From: Desulfobulbaceae bacterium UBA2262
Lineage (GTDB): Bacteria > Desulfobacterota > Desulfobulbia > Desulfobulbales > Desulfurivibrionaceae
Assembly: GCA_002347185.1 (NCBI GenBank)
Contig: DDXK01000061.1
Span: forward strand, 5,608-52,815
Reading direction: 5' to 3'
DNA length: 47,208 bases
A program made the translations under genes and the position numbers. Of this stretch, positions 7,938-16,744 are shown piece by piece. Every line of letters begins with the position of its first letter. The stretch's first letter is position 1. The notes below the pieces were generated by a model. The model was not told the origin of the DNA, made no database searches, and saw nothing but the letters and a program-made list of their open reading frames with translations.

Positions 7938-9485
7938 ATGCCGGAAAAACGATTTACGATATGCGCCTGGATCATGGCCGCCACACTCAGCCTGCCAGCT
8001 CTTTCCATGGCTTCCCCGGAGACCAGGATTAATCCGGATACCGATTTAGTTTATCTGGGGGCCTTCCGGGTACCCGACGATAAATCGGGCGACACATCCT
8101 GGGATTATGGCGGCGGAGGATTGACCTTTAATCCCGATGGTGATCCGACAGGTGCAGCAGATGGATTTCCTGGCTCACTTTTTGGAATAGGAAAGGCGGC
8201 AAACGGCAAGGTTTCTGAATATGCAATCCCCAAACCTGTCATTTCAAACAAACTTGCAGATCTTCCCTTTGCCACCGCGATACAGGGATTCCAGGACATC
8301 ACTGGCGGTCGCATTGGTGGCACTCTTACTACTTACAGAATGGGTGATTTAGAGCTCATCAAAAAAACGGGTGCTATGCCAGAAGATAAGCTTTTTTGGG
8401 TTATATATGAATATTACATGCCAGAATATGATCTATTAACCTTTGGCTGGAGCACACTAAATCTTTCTGCTCCAAAACCAGAAGGACTTGCGCGAATTGA
8501 CAACGATGTCTCATCGGCCACTAGCCGCTATATATTTAAAATTCCCCCAGAGTGGGCGAACATCAATACCAATGGGCGAAGCATAGCAGTAGGGCGTGAC
8601 CGTGGTCAAATGAATGGTTCCTGGGGACCCACCCTCTTTGCCATCGACCCGACACAATACAGTAGCATAATGGACGGAACCTTAATCAACAGCACACCCA
8701 TGATGCGCTATAGTGAAACAAACCCATTCCCGAGCCCTGGATGGAGCCATGGGGCGGATGATTGGAACGACGGGGCCTGGCTTGGCATCAACGGTCGATC
8801 TGCGGTAATAATAGCAGGAAGCAAGGGAATACGGACAGACGAGAACGGCTTACTTTACTATGGCGACCCAGGACCTGATGGGTGTGGAGACAAAGGTTAT
8901 CACGCCGAACCAAACTATGCAGCTATTCTCTTCTACGATCCAGATGATTTTGCACAAGTAGCCAAAGGAACCATTCTACCACACGAGATAAAACATTACG
9001 CGCTTTATAATGTTGAAAAATATATGTTCAAACGATTCACATGCAGACAAACAATACTAGGAGGTGTTGGATACGATCAAAGCAACCAAATTTTATATAT
9101 AGAAGAGAGACTTGTTGGAAGCGGATTAAGCATATACAGCACTAGCCCCATTGTCCACGTATGGCGTATTGTTGACAGTCAAAATACGGCAATTGACACA
9201 ATCCCGCCAACAAAACCTACAAATATTGTAGTCACCGATCTTTCCGCAACTGAGAAGAGAATAAGCTGGACAGCCTCATCTGATAATTCTGGTGCCATTT
9301 ATTACCTTGTTTACCGAAACAACCTGCCAATTATTATGACTACGGCAACAGAACATATAGACACAAAATTTTCATTGATCACAGATACGACTGATTTTAC
9401 ATATCATGTTGAAGCCAGAGATCAAATGAATAACAGCAGCCTGAGCAAGATGTCCCCGACAATAAAAACTATAATAAAAAAATAA
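7938..9485 (+). CDS. Unknown secreted protein with C-terminal FN3-like domain
   Basis: A 515-residue protein with a clear signal peptide (hydrophobic core at residues 9-22, cleavage near S-M-A-S). The main body (about 30-410) is rich in Gly, Trp and Tyr with blocks such as DTSWDYGGGGLTF and WSHGADDWNDGAWLG; it could be a beta-propeller or lectin-like fold, but I do not recognise a family. Residues about 420-515 look like a fibronectin type III domain starting after PPTKPTNIVV. The start is supported by GGGAGG inside the end of the adhesin gene, 3 bases after whose stop this gene begins, so translation is probably coupled and the two may work together. From roughly 8300 onward the gene becomes clearly AT-rich, unlike its first part and the adhesin. 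Confidence 0.7.
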   Translation: MPEKRFTICAWIMAATLSLPALSMASPETRINPDTDLVYLGAFRVPDDKSGDTSWDYGGGGLTFNPDGDPTGAADGFPGSLFGIGKAANGKVSEYAIPKPVISNKLADLPFATAIQGFQDITGGRIGGTLTTYRMGDLELIKKTGAMPEDKLFWVIYEYYMPEYDLLTFGWSTLNLSAPKPEGLARIDNDVSSATSRYIFKIPPEWANINTNGRSIAVGRDRGQMNGSWGPTLFAIDPTQYSSIMDGTLINSTPMMRYSETNPFPSPGWSHGADDWNDGAWLGINGRSAVIIAGSKGIRTDENGLLYYGDPGPDGCGDKGYHAEPNYAAILFYDPDDFAQVAKGTILPHEIKHYALYNVEKYMFKRFTCRQTILGGVGYDQSNQILYIEERLVGSGLSIYSTSPIVHVWRIVDSQNTAIDTIPPTKPTNIVVTDLSATEKRISWTASSDNSGAIYYLVYRNNLPIIMTTATEHIDTKFSLITDTTDFTYHVEARDQMNNSSLSKMSPTIKTIIKK

Positions 9486-9487
9486 AA

Positions 9488-10531
9488 CTACAAAGTGCAC
9501 ATTTTCAGGATAGCACGTTTTGTCAGTTTATAATCAATATAATTAAGCAAATATTGAGCAGCGAACCTAGCGCGTAATCGCCAGGAACCAGGCGATCCGA
9601 GCTGCTCTTGCATCCTATTGCTAAAAGTCCTCATATAAATTGATAGATTTTTTAATAAAATTATAGAATACATTGCATCACAAGAGATATGGAGGGAATC
9701 AACCCTGCAGCCTTCACAAAATGCAGCAAAAATTTTTCTTGTCCTCCTTAGGGAATACCTAACACGAGAAGAAACGCCATGAAACAGTGCCAATTGAAGA
9801 CAACACACATCCTGGAATTTACTGCCGAACTGACAATCACCGAAATCAATAAAACCGACCCTTCCATTGGCAAATAATACATTTATCATATTTAAATCCC
9901 CATGAATTAACTCCTTCTCATAGGAAGACATATTACCTTTTATTTCAAAAATTCTCATTTTTATAAAATTCTCAACACAATCTCTTTCATAGTCACTAAA
10001 CTCACCACAGCAAAACAACCTATTTCTTATGTAATTTCCTATTTCATCAATATCACTAGATAGCATACTAGACGACTCAGATTTATGTATTATCCGTGCC
10101 CCACGGCCAATCTCATAAAACAAGTCAACCATATCAGACTCAACAGAACTCGATCTGAAATTGAGGCGAGACAAATACCTATCAACCATGCTTTGTATTT
10201 TTACACCTTCAACTTCCAAAGTGACAATCAACAAATCCTCCTTTGAAGAATAAATAAGCTTTGGTATGGAGAAATCCTCCAGAGAAGAAAAAACCGGCGC
10301 TAATTTTTGAAGAGCGCTACATTCTTGATCAATTTTTCTCTCCAACGCCTCCCTATCTCGCCCTTTACCTACAGAGAGGTACTTGAAATAATAAGTATTA
10401 TTTGTAATTACAACTTTATAAATACATGAAAATTGCTCTGCCCAATACGTATATAGGCATTTCCCTTCTGGCAATATTTTTTCAAACTGCATTTTTTTGA
10501 CAACTTCACAAATATTAATATCTATTTCCAC
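9488..10531 (-). CDS. Aminoglycoside-phosphotransferase/choline-kinase-like kinase
   Basis: A 347-residue protein with the catalytic signatures of the APH/CHK superfamily. HGDLNMINVL carries the catalytic Asp and metal-binding Asn, and VGFIDFGDCQ further on carries the DFG-like metal-binding Asp. The N-terminal lobe (about 1-120) has the beta-rich pattern of the nucleotide-binding lobe. The substrate is unknown; in an EPS operon a sugar or lipid-linked intermediate is plausible. The start appears to be GTG at 10531 behind AGGA; ATG at 10492 is an alternative. It is convergent with the upstream secreted-protein gene, only 2 bases apart. It is strongly AT-rich compared with the rest of the locus and is the most distal gene of the long minus-strand run. 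Confidence 0.75.
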   Translation of the reverse strand: MEIDINICEVVKKMQFEKILPEGKCLYTYWAEQFSCIYKVVITNNTYYFKYLSVGKGRDREALERKIDQECSALQKLAPVFSSLEDFSIPKLIYSSKEDLLIVTLEVEGVKIQSMVDRYLSRLNFRSSSVESDMVDLFYEIGRGARIIHKSESSSMLSSDIDEIGNYIRNRLFCCGEFSDYERDCVENFIKMRIFEIKGNMSSYEKELIHGDLNMINVLFANGRVGFIDFGDCQFGSKFQDVCCLQLALFHGVSSRVRYSLRRTRKIFAAFCEGCRVDSLHISCDAMYSIILLKNLSIYMRTFSNRMQEQLGSPGSWRLRARFAAQYLLNYIDYKLTKRAILKMCTL

Positions 10532-10609
10532 TTTTGATATTTCCTAGCACAAAAATAATAAAATTATTCTCTACTAAAAAAAGAGAGGATTAACCGCTCC
10601 TATTTTCCA

Positions 10610-11536
10610 TTACAAATAGCCAAGCCTGATTTGTTCCGATTCGAAAAGCTCACGGATCCCCGGTGCAAGTTCCGCTTTGGGCGCCGAAGGGCGGCCAGGA
10701 CGGACATATCCCATGATTTCCCCCTGCAGATCTTTCGTCGCGGATAAATTCAAAAAACCGAGCAGTTTTGAATAGATTTCCCATGTTTCAGTGGTCAGCT
10801 CTTCATAGCGAACCTCGAAAAGCCCTGGCCCGATAAAATACTGCTTATGCCTCTCAAAGGCACGATTGGAGCAAACCCACTCAAGAGCAGCCCAGTCAGG
10901 AGAAGTCGTACAAGAATCGACAACCTGCGGAGCAATTCCGAACTCCCGTGCTGTTTGCGCCAGAAGGCGCTTTTTCTTATCTCTCGTCCCATACCAGTTG
11001 TTCATGTCGCGGAAGCCGTATGGTATATCGAAATCAGCCTCAACCAGGATGGAACGGATCACGTCGTAACCGTTCCGTACTATGTAAATAAGTTTTGCGT
11101 CCGGTGCCAGGCTGTGCAGCCAGGGGAGACGGAAGACATTTTCCGGGGTCTTTTCAACCAGCAGGCGGCTCCCGCTTCCCGCTGCAGAGAACAAAGCAGC
11201 AAAGCGGGCCGCCTCTCCTGGCCGCGGATCTTCAATGAGAAGCGAGCGCTGCTTTTCTTCGCTGCGGCAGTATCCCCAAATTTCCGTCCGCTTAGAAACC
11301 GTTATCCAGTAGGGGCGAGGCTCATTCAAATAGACAATGTCTGGGTACAGGGAGAGAAGCCGGCCAAGGAGGGTTGTCCCAGAACGGCCACATCCCGCGA
11401 CAAAGCAAAGCGGCACACTCCTCTGCCGGCCATGAGCTTCCTGTGCATGTGCCGCCCGAGTTGCAGCAAAGATTTTGCGCTGGAACCTCGCATACTCCAA
11501 GAAGGCTTTCACCCGCCACTTCACTCCCTTCATCAT
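10610..11536 (-). CDS. PAPS-dependent sulfotransferase family protein
   Basis: A 308-residue protein with the sulfotransferase P-loop-like 5'-phosphosulfate-binding loop GCGRSGTT at residues 48-55, after a beta strand. A 3'-phosphate-binding segment, LIYIVRNGYDVIRS, lies in the middle. Length and layout fit bacterial Stf0/Sulfotransfer-type enzymes that move sulfate from PAPS onto carbohydrates or lipids. The start overlaps the stop of the upstream polymerase/ligase-like gene by ATGA, so translation is coupled; a second ATG follows at once at 11533. It sits at the end of the EPS run, and cysC in the same window could supply PAPS. Sulfation of the EPS is an inference. Confidence 0.85.
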   Translation of the reverse strand: MMKGVKWRVKAFLEYARFQRKIFAATRAAHAQEAHGRQRSVPLCFVAGCGRSGTTLLGRLLSLYPDIVYLNEPRPYWITVSKRTEIWGYCRSEEKQRSLLIEDPRPGEAARFAALFSAAGSGSRLLVEKTPENVFRLPWLHSLAPDAKLIYIVRNGYDVIRSILVEADFDIPYGFRDMNNWYGTRDKKKRLLAQTAREFGIAPQVVDSCTTSPDWAALEWVCSNRAFERHKQYFIGPGLFEVRYEELTTETWEIYSKLLGFLNLSATKDLQGEIMGYVRPGRPSAPKAELAPGIRELFESEQIRLGYL

Positions 11537-12852
11537 GCTTTCCCCACCTCCTTTGGGCAGCCATCCAGATCCTGACCGATGGATGCAAGGTAAGTTCTTG
11601 CAAACATGGCAACAAAAAGCATAAGCCAGTAAAAGGCTTCGGCATACAAGCGATCGAGAAAAAGCGCGGAGACAAGAAAGGCAATGAATGAAGCTTCAAA
11701 AGCAAGGGCCTTGCTGTAACAGACGACATCCCTCCTGCTGCCAGCCATTTTCTTTATCTTTCTTGCCTGAAGGAAGGTGGTCACAATAAAGCCCCCCAGG
11801 ATGACTGCGCCCGCATAACCAAAATCGACCAGGGCCTGCATGTAAGTTGAATGGACAGTGATTGTTCCCGTGGTGGTCAACCACTCTTCCGGAAGTATAG
11901 TGGGACTCATGAATTCGAAACCTCTCGCACCGAGCCCAAAAGGATGTTGCCGGACCAGGTCAATGGCGGCAAGCCAGAAGTTCACCCTTGTCGCCCCGCC
12001 CTCTCCTAACTCAACCTCCCGCAAGGAAGCCATCCTGGCCCAAAAGGTCGCGTCGGCAAGGTAAAGAAAAAGGCCGAGGCACCCCATCGCAATAAAAATG
12101 CCGAACAGACGCTGTTGACTGGAAAATATTTTCTTCCGTACCACGGCGAAAATTTGCAAAACCACGGCAATGACAAGGGCGAGAAAGGCCCCGCGACTAT
12201 TGAGCAGGATGACAGCGTTCGCCACGAATGGGAAAAAGAGCAGGGCCGCAATGCGCTTCACGGGGCTACCGGTAAGGAGGTAATGCAAAAGCAGAGGAAT
12301 TGCGGTGACAAGCACGGCCGCCGTGGTGTTGGCATCGGGACCGTCAGGCATGCCGATCCCTTCAAGTCTGCCGAACATGTCGCGGGGCATGCTCTGCGCG
12401 ATGTACCCCACGTAAAAGCACCCCGCCAAAAATGCCCACACCACCCGCTCCAATTTTTCATCGGTGTCAACGACTCGATAGGCGATATACATGAAGACGA
12501 GCTGCTGCACCTGGAGAATCAAAAAACGATAATGTTCTTCAGGCCATACGGCATACGTGGAGATAACACCCATCATGACAATCATTGCCAGCAGCCATTT
12601 TTCCTGGGGGAAATTTGCTGATTTCCCAACGGAAATTCCAGCTGTTTTTTTCCTGAAGAAAAAGGCAATGATAAAAACAATCGCCAGAACAAAGGTGTAG
12701 CGGAACTGGGGGAGCGTGTACCACCAACGGCTTGCAGGGTAGATAAAATACAAAAGTTCGTAAAGCGCGATTCCCCAGGAGATATCGGCGCAAATTGTCA
12801 GGAAAATCCCCCCCAGATAGAGGGCTATGAAAATAAAAAGCGATAAGGACAT
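11533..12852 (-). CDS. O-antigen ligase/polymerase (Wzy/WaaL-like) membrane protein
   Basis: A 439-residue protein with about ten hydrophobic segments and a large loop in the second half (around FWARMASLREVELGEGGATRV to GARGFEFMSPTILPEEW), as in the Wzy_C/O-antigen ligase superfamily. Such proteins polymerise or ligate undecaprenyl-linked glycans on the periplasmic face. The ATG at 12852 is chosen because AAGGAGG lies 4 bases upstream; the open frame extends further but without such a site. It is followed by the sulfotransferase with an ATGA overlap and preceded by the flippase with a 46-base gap. The exact activity cannot be decided from sequence alone. Confidence 0.82.
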   Translation of the reverse strand: MSLSLFIFIALYLGGIFLTICADISWGIALYELLYFIYPASRWWYTLPQFRYTFVLAIVFIIAFFFRKKTAGISVGKSANFPQEKWLLAMIVMMGVISTYAVWPEEHYRFLILQVQQLVFMYIAYRVVDTDEKLERVVWAFLAGCFYVGYIAQSMPRDMFGRLEGIGMPDGPDANTTAAVLVTAIPLLLHYLLTGSPVKRIAALLFFPFVANAVILLNSRGAFLALVIAVVLQIFAVVRKKIFSSQQRLFGIFIAMGCLGLFLYLADATFWARMASLREVELGEGGATRVNFWLAAIDLVRQHPFGLGARGFEFMSPTILPEEWLTTTGTITVHSTYMQALVDFGYAGAVILGGFIVTTFLQARKIKKMAGSRRDVVCYSKALAFEASFIAFLVSALFLDRLYAEAFYWLMLFVAMFARTYLASIGQDLDGCPKEVGKA

Positions 12853-12898
12853 GATCCTCCTTAAAGACAAAGAACGGCAGAACACCAGAGAAGAGTGG

Positions 12899-14395
12899 TC
12901 ATCCGCCGACCTTCCTTGTTCTGCTCAGATAAAAATAGACTTTTTCCTTTATAAAACTCCAGGATGCGAAATCTCCATACCAAAACCACAGCCCATAGAG
13001 GCACCCGCCCATAACCACACAGGCGAGCAGGCTTATGGGCGAATCCGAACCCAGCAGATATTTTTTCAGAATAAATATCGCAACCGCCATGAGTCCGGCC
13101 CCGGCAAGGGCAGGGAGGATTCCTCGCGCCAGCCGCAAAACAGGCAAGGCATAACTTGCCCGGGCCAGCAGCATGGAAGAGCATAAAAACAGCGCATTGT
13201 GAATAAGAACGACGACAGACACTGCCTCGACCCCATGCCTGACAGCCAGAAGCAAAGCCGGGACCAGGAAGACAAGGCAATATAGGCGCAACTTGCTGTC
13301 CTGCCTGTGGCTGCCGCAGGTGACATTGATGGTTGAAAAAATCGAACCGAGAGAGGCAAGCAAGAATGCCAGCAGCAAAATTCTGAAAGAAGGGATCATG
13401 GCCTGCCATTTTTCCCCGAGCAGGACGAGAACAAAGGTATCTGCCACGGTGAAGAGGCCAATATAAAGAGGGAAAAGCAGAAAGGCCGCGGCGGTGAATG
13501 TTCTGAAAAAATAATGTTGCACCTCTTCCATGCCGCTTTGGCACTGGGAAAAGGTCGAAAACGCCACCGTGCTGATCTTGTTGGCAATGTTTTCGTATGG
13601 CATCTGCGCGAGGCCGAAAGCCTTCTCGTAAAACCCCAGAGGAGCGACACCAAGAACCTTGCCGACAATCAATTTGTCCAGATATTCACCCAATAACCGT
13701 ATTTGCAGAGAAAAAAAGTTCCAGGAGGCGAAACCCAAGAGATCCTTGAGGGCATCCCTGTTCACGGCAAACCTGGGCAGCAGACGCGCCCGCAGAGAGA
13801 TGGTTATCGTGGCTATCATGCTTGAGGCGAGAAGGGCGAGCAGCATGGACCAGTACTGAAAACCAGCCAGGGCGAGGGGCAGGGAGATTGCGATGGCTAA
13901 AACGGTCTTAGTCGCCTCGTTCAAGGCAAGCTGCCGAAAGGCAAGCTCCCGGCGCAGCTTGGTGTACCCCATGGTGTGGAGCGCGGTTATGATGAACATG
14001 AGGGAAAATACCCGCATCACTTCGGCAAGTTCAGGGATATTGAAAAAGGAGGCGATGGATTGCGCCCCCAGAATAAAGGCAAGACACAAGAGCATGGAGA
14101 TGGAGAGGTTGAAGGCAAAAAAGGTGTTGAGGTGCTCGGGCCTGATCTCTTTCCTCTGCACAATGGCGTTCCCCAAACCGAAATTGGAGAGGTTGTTGCA
14201 GTAGAAGACGATCACGCTTGCTATTCCGATGATCCCAAAATCGCTCGGAGAAAGGAGCCTGGCAAGCAGTATGGAATTGACAAAACGGACAAGCTGGAGG
14301 GCAAAGGGAAATATCGTGAACCAGAGAAGACTTTCCGTGGTCCTCTGGCCAATAATTCTTTTCTCTTGCTCCTGTTTTTCACTGACTGCACCCAA
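12899..14395 (-). CDS. Wzx/MATE-type polysaccharide flippase
   Basis: A 498-residue membrane protein with about 12-14 hydrophobic helices. The N-terminal region (LLWFTIFPFALQLVRFVNSI, then LARLLSPSDFGIIGIASV) is typical of the WzxC/RfbX group of polysaccharide transporters, which flip lipid-linked oligosaccharides across the inner membrane. The likely start is TTG at 14395, with GAGG 7 bases upstream; no better ATG fits. It lies between the glycosyltransferases and the polymerase-like gene, the expected context for a Wzx/Wzy pathway. Family assignment is solid; substrate unknown. Confidence 0.88.
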   Translation of the reverse strand: MGAVSEKQEQEKRIIGQRTTESLLWFTIFPFALQLVRFVNSILLARLLSPSDFGIIGIASVIVFYCNNLSNFGLGNAIVQRKEIRPEHLNTFFAFNLSISMLLCLAFILGAQSIASFFNIPELAEVMRVFSLMFIITALHTMGYTKLRRELAFRQLALNEATKTVLAIAISLPLALAGFQYWSMLLALLASSMIATITISLRARLLPRFAVNRDALKDLLGFASWNFFSLQIRLLGEYLDKLIVGKVLGVAPLGFYEKAFGLAQMPYENIANKISTVAFSTFSQCQSGMEEVQHYFFRTFTAAAFLLFPLYIGLFTVADTFVLVLLGEKWQAMIPSFRILLLAFLLASLGSIFSTINVTCGSHRQDSKLRLYCLVFLVPALLLAVRHGVEAVSVVVLIHNALFLCSSMLLARASYALPVLRLARGILPALAGAGLMAVAIFILKKYLLGSDSPISLLACVVMGGCLYGLWFWYGDFASWSFIKEKVYFYLSRTRKVGG

Positions 14396-14441
14396 AAGAT
14401 TACCTCAAATAAGTCCAAATCTTCCAGACAAGAAACATGCT

Positions 14442-15632
14442 TCAACAAGATAATGTTTGTCTGTTTCCATCCGCCGCTGTAACGATCTCCCGAAAAATTG
14501 CCGCTTTCCGCTGCCAGGACTCTCCTGCCAGGAAATCCATTCTTGCGGCGGCGCCCTCTGCGGAATCCATCCTCTCGCCGGAGAGAAGCCCTCGCAGCCC
14601 TTCTATCCACTCCTCCGCCGAGGAGGCAAAATGCAAAAAAGGCGCCAAGGCTCTTGCCTCGGGCAGGGGCGTGCAGAACACGGGCTTGCCGGTGGCCAGG
14701 TACTCCTTCAGCTTGAGCGGAGAAATCGCATCGGTAAGGGTGGAGCGGACGTAGAGCAGAAAACAGGCATCCCAGCCCTGCACCAGCATCGGCAGTTCCG
14801 CATAGGGAACCGGGCCGGTGCAATGGATATTGGGCAGCTCCCGCAGGGCCGAAATGTCCGCCTCAACCCGGCCGGTGATGACAAAAGATATCCCGGGCAG
14901 GGCGGAGGCAACCTTCCGCAGCATGTGCAGGTCGCTTCTTTCGTCAAAAAGGCCGAAATAACCAACCCTGGGGCGGGGGATATGGGCCAGAAGCGCATGC
15001 TCCCCCTCTGCCCGCCGGCGAAAGAAATCCGGATCAACGCCATGGGTAAGCAGACAGGTGGGCTTTCCTGCCGCCGCGAGCCTCCTGCGGAGTTTTTCGG
15101 AGGTGGCGATGAAAACATCCGCCTTGCCGATGAGCTCCCGCTCCATTTCCCGGACAAGCCTGTGATCGAGGCCAGGCCATTCGGTGAAATCGTCCACGCA
15201 GTAGTACACCACCCGGCTTTCTCCGCAGGATCCGACATAATCACCGGCATTGGGAACAGTGGAGACCAGGATCGGTCGGTCAATCCCGGCGCGTTGCAGC
15301 TCCCGCCGCACCCCGCGCACCACCACGGCTTTGTTGTATTTTCGCACCAGGGGATTTGCCGCAAAGGGGAGCATCGGGGGCTGATAGACCCTGAGCCGCA
15401 ACTCCTGCGGAGCCGACGCCTTCTCCCCTTTCTGCGCGCCCAAAAGCATCTTTTTTGCCTTGTATACGACCTTCCTGGCGTCGCCCAAGGTGAGGCGGGG
15501 CGTACGCATGCCGATGGTGTTCACCCACAGCACCTGGTGCTCCCGGGCAAGATGCCGGAAGATATGCTGACAGCTTGAGGGGTGCTCCCCCCAGTCGTCG
15601 CTGAAGACCAGGAAGGACGGCGCCGCCATCAT
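14442..15632 (-). CDS. GT4-family glycosyltransferase
   Basis: A 396-residue cytoplasmic glycosyltransferase of GT-B type. The N-terminal half has the CVDDFTEWPG stretch seen in several EPS GT4 enzymes. The C-terminal half has the sugar-nucleotide region with HGVDPDFF, GYFGLFDERSDL and SPLKLKEYLATGKPVF, where the Glu of the EX7E-type motif is expected. It would add one sugar to the lipid-linked EPS repeat unit. Its start overlaps the stop of the preceding glycosyltransferase (ATGA). GGAGG lies 3 bases before ATG 15632 and 6 before the second ATG at 15629, so the latter may be the true start. Confidence 0.85.
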   Translation of the reverse strand: MMAAPSFLVFSDDWGEHPSSCQHIFRHLAREHQVLWVNTIGMRTPRLTLGDARKVVYKAKKMLLGAQKGEKASAPQELRLRVYQPPMLPFAANPLVRKYNKAVVVRGVRRELQRAGIDRPILVSTVPNAGDYVGSCGESRVVYYCVDDFTEWPGLDHRLVREMERELIGKADVFIATSEKLRRRLAAAGKPTCLLTHGVDPDFFRRRAEGEHALLAHIPRPRVGYFGLFDERSDLHMLRKVASALPGISFVITGRVEADISALRELPNIHCTGPVPYAELPMLVQGWDACFLLYVRSTLTDAISPLKLKEYLATGKPVFCTPLPEARALAPFLHFASSAEEWIEGLRGLLSGERMDSAEGAAARMDFLAGESWQRKAAIFREIVTAADGNRQTLSC

Positions 15633-16744
15633 CCGCCTCCCGGGGGGAGCGAGGCATAGAGCTGCTCATACTCCCGCGCCATGCGGCGCGCGGAAAAACG
15701 CTCGTCGATCAGGCGCCGCCCGTTGGCGGCGAATTCCCCGGCTAATCCTGGGGAATTCGCCAGTTGCGAGAGGCGCTCGGCCAGGGCCGGCGCATCGCCG
15801 ACCGAGAACAGAAACCCTGTCTGGCCGGGGGCGACCAGATCGCGGCAGCCGGGAATGTCCGAGGCGACAACCGGCACACCCGCCGCCATCGCCTCCATCA
15901 GGCAACGGGGAATCCCCTCGAGCAGAGAGGGAAGCACAAAGGCGTCAAAACCCTTGAGCAGCGCGATGCGATCCCTCCGGAAACCGAAAAAGCGCACCTT
16001 GGCATCAATACCGAGGCTGACGGCCAGCGTGGCCAGGGCTTCCTTCTGGTCCCCCTCCCCGACCAGGGCCAGCCGCCAGGGCCGGTCCCGCACCAGAGAC
16101 AGGGCGTGCAAGAGGGTATCGAGCCTTTTCCTGGCAATCAACTGCCCGATATAGCCGACCACCCAAAAGCCCTCTTTTTTCCAGGCGGCAATCTCCGGCG
16201 CAACCTCGGCCACGGCGTCGATTTCCGAGATATCCACGCCATTGCGGATGAGGTGCAGCTTCTTCCCCAAAAAGGGCAGACGGGCAAGGGGGGAATGCAA
16301 ATCCTCGGAAAGGGGCGCCACGCCATCGAGAAAGGGAAAAATGGCGCGGTCGAGCAACTCGTAGCACTTGAGCTTGAAATCGCACTCCTGGCTCCAGCCG
16401 TGCGGGGTGGAGAGTATCCGGCAGGAGGTGCCCAGGGTGGCAAGCAGGCCAAGCAGATCGGTTTTGTAAAAATGGGTGTGCAGGATCTCGATCCGCTCTT
16501 CCCGGATAAAGCGCCGCAACTGGCGCACCGCGGCGAAACTCGCCTTGCCGTGGGCCTCGAAGCTCCTGGTCGAAAACCCGAGCTGCCGGGCCTCTTTGAG
16601 AAGGGGGGCTTCCAGCTCCGGCGCATCCTTGATCACTCCCACCCAGGACTCCACCTTTTGCGGGTCAAGATGCTTGACCAGGGCGAGTATCCAGCGCTCC
16701 GCGCCGTAAAGTCCGGTGGGGCTGCCGAGTTGCAGAACTCTCAC
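15629..16744 (-). CDS. GT4-family glycosyltransferase
   Basis: A 371-residue GT-B glycosyltransferase. The N-terminus MRVLQLGSPTGLYGAERW shows the Gly-rich acceptor loop; HTHFYKTDLLG and LSTPHGWSQE follow; HLIRNGVDI is the interdomain region. EGIPRCLMEAMAAGVPVVAS carries the two glutamates of the EX7E motif characteristic of GT4. It likely extends the EPS repeat unit on the cytoplasmic face. The start is GTG at 16744 with GAGG 8 bases upstream and overlaps the previous stop (GTGA). Donor and acceptor are unknown. Confidence 0.88.
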   Translation of the reverse strand: MRVLQLGSPTGLYGAERWILALVKHLDPQKVESWVGVIKDAPELEAPLLKEARQLGFSTRSFEAHGKASFAAVRQLRRFIREERIEILHTHFYKTDLLGLLATLGTSCRILSTPHGWSQECDFKLKCYELLDRAIFPFLDGVAPLSEDLHSPLARLPFLGKKLHLIRNGVDISEIDAVAEVAPEIAAWKKEGFWVVGYIGQLIARKRLDTLLHALSLVRDRPWRLALVGEGDQKEALATLAVSLGIDAKVRFFGFRRDRIALLKGFDAFVLPSLLEGIPRCLMEAMAAGVPVVASDIPGCRDLVAPGQTGFLFSVGDAPALAERLSQLANSPGLAGEFAANGRRLIDERFSARRMAREYEQLYASLPPGGG

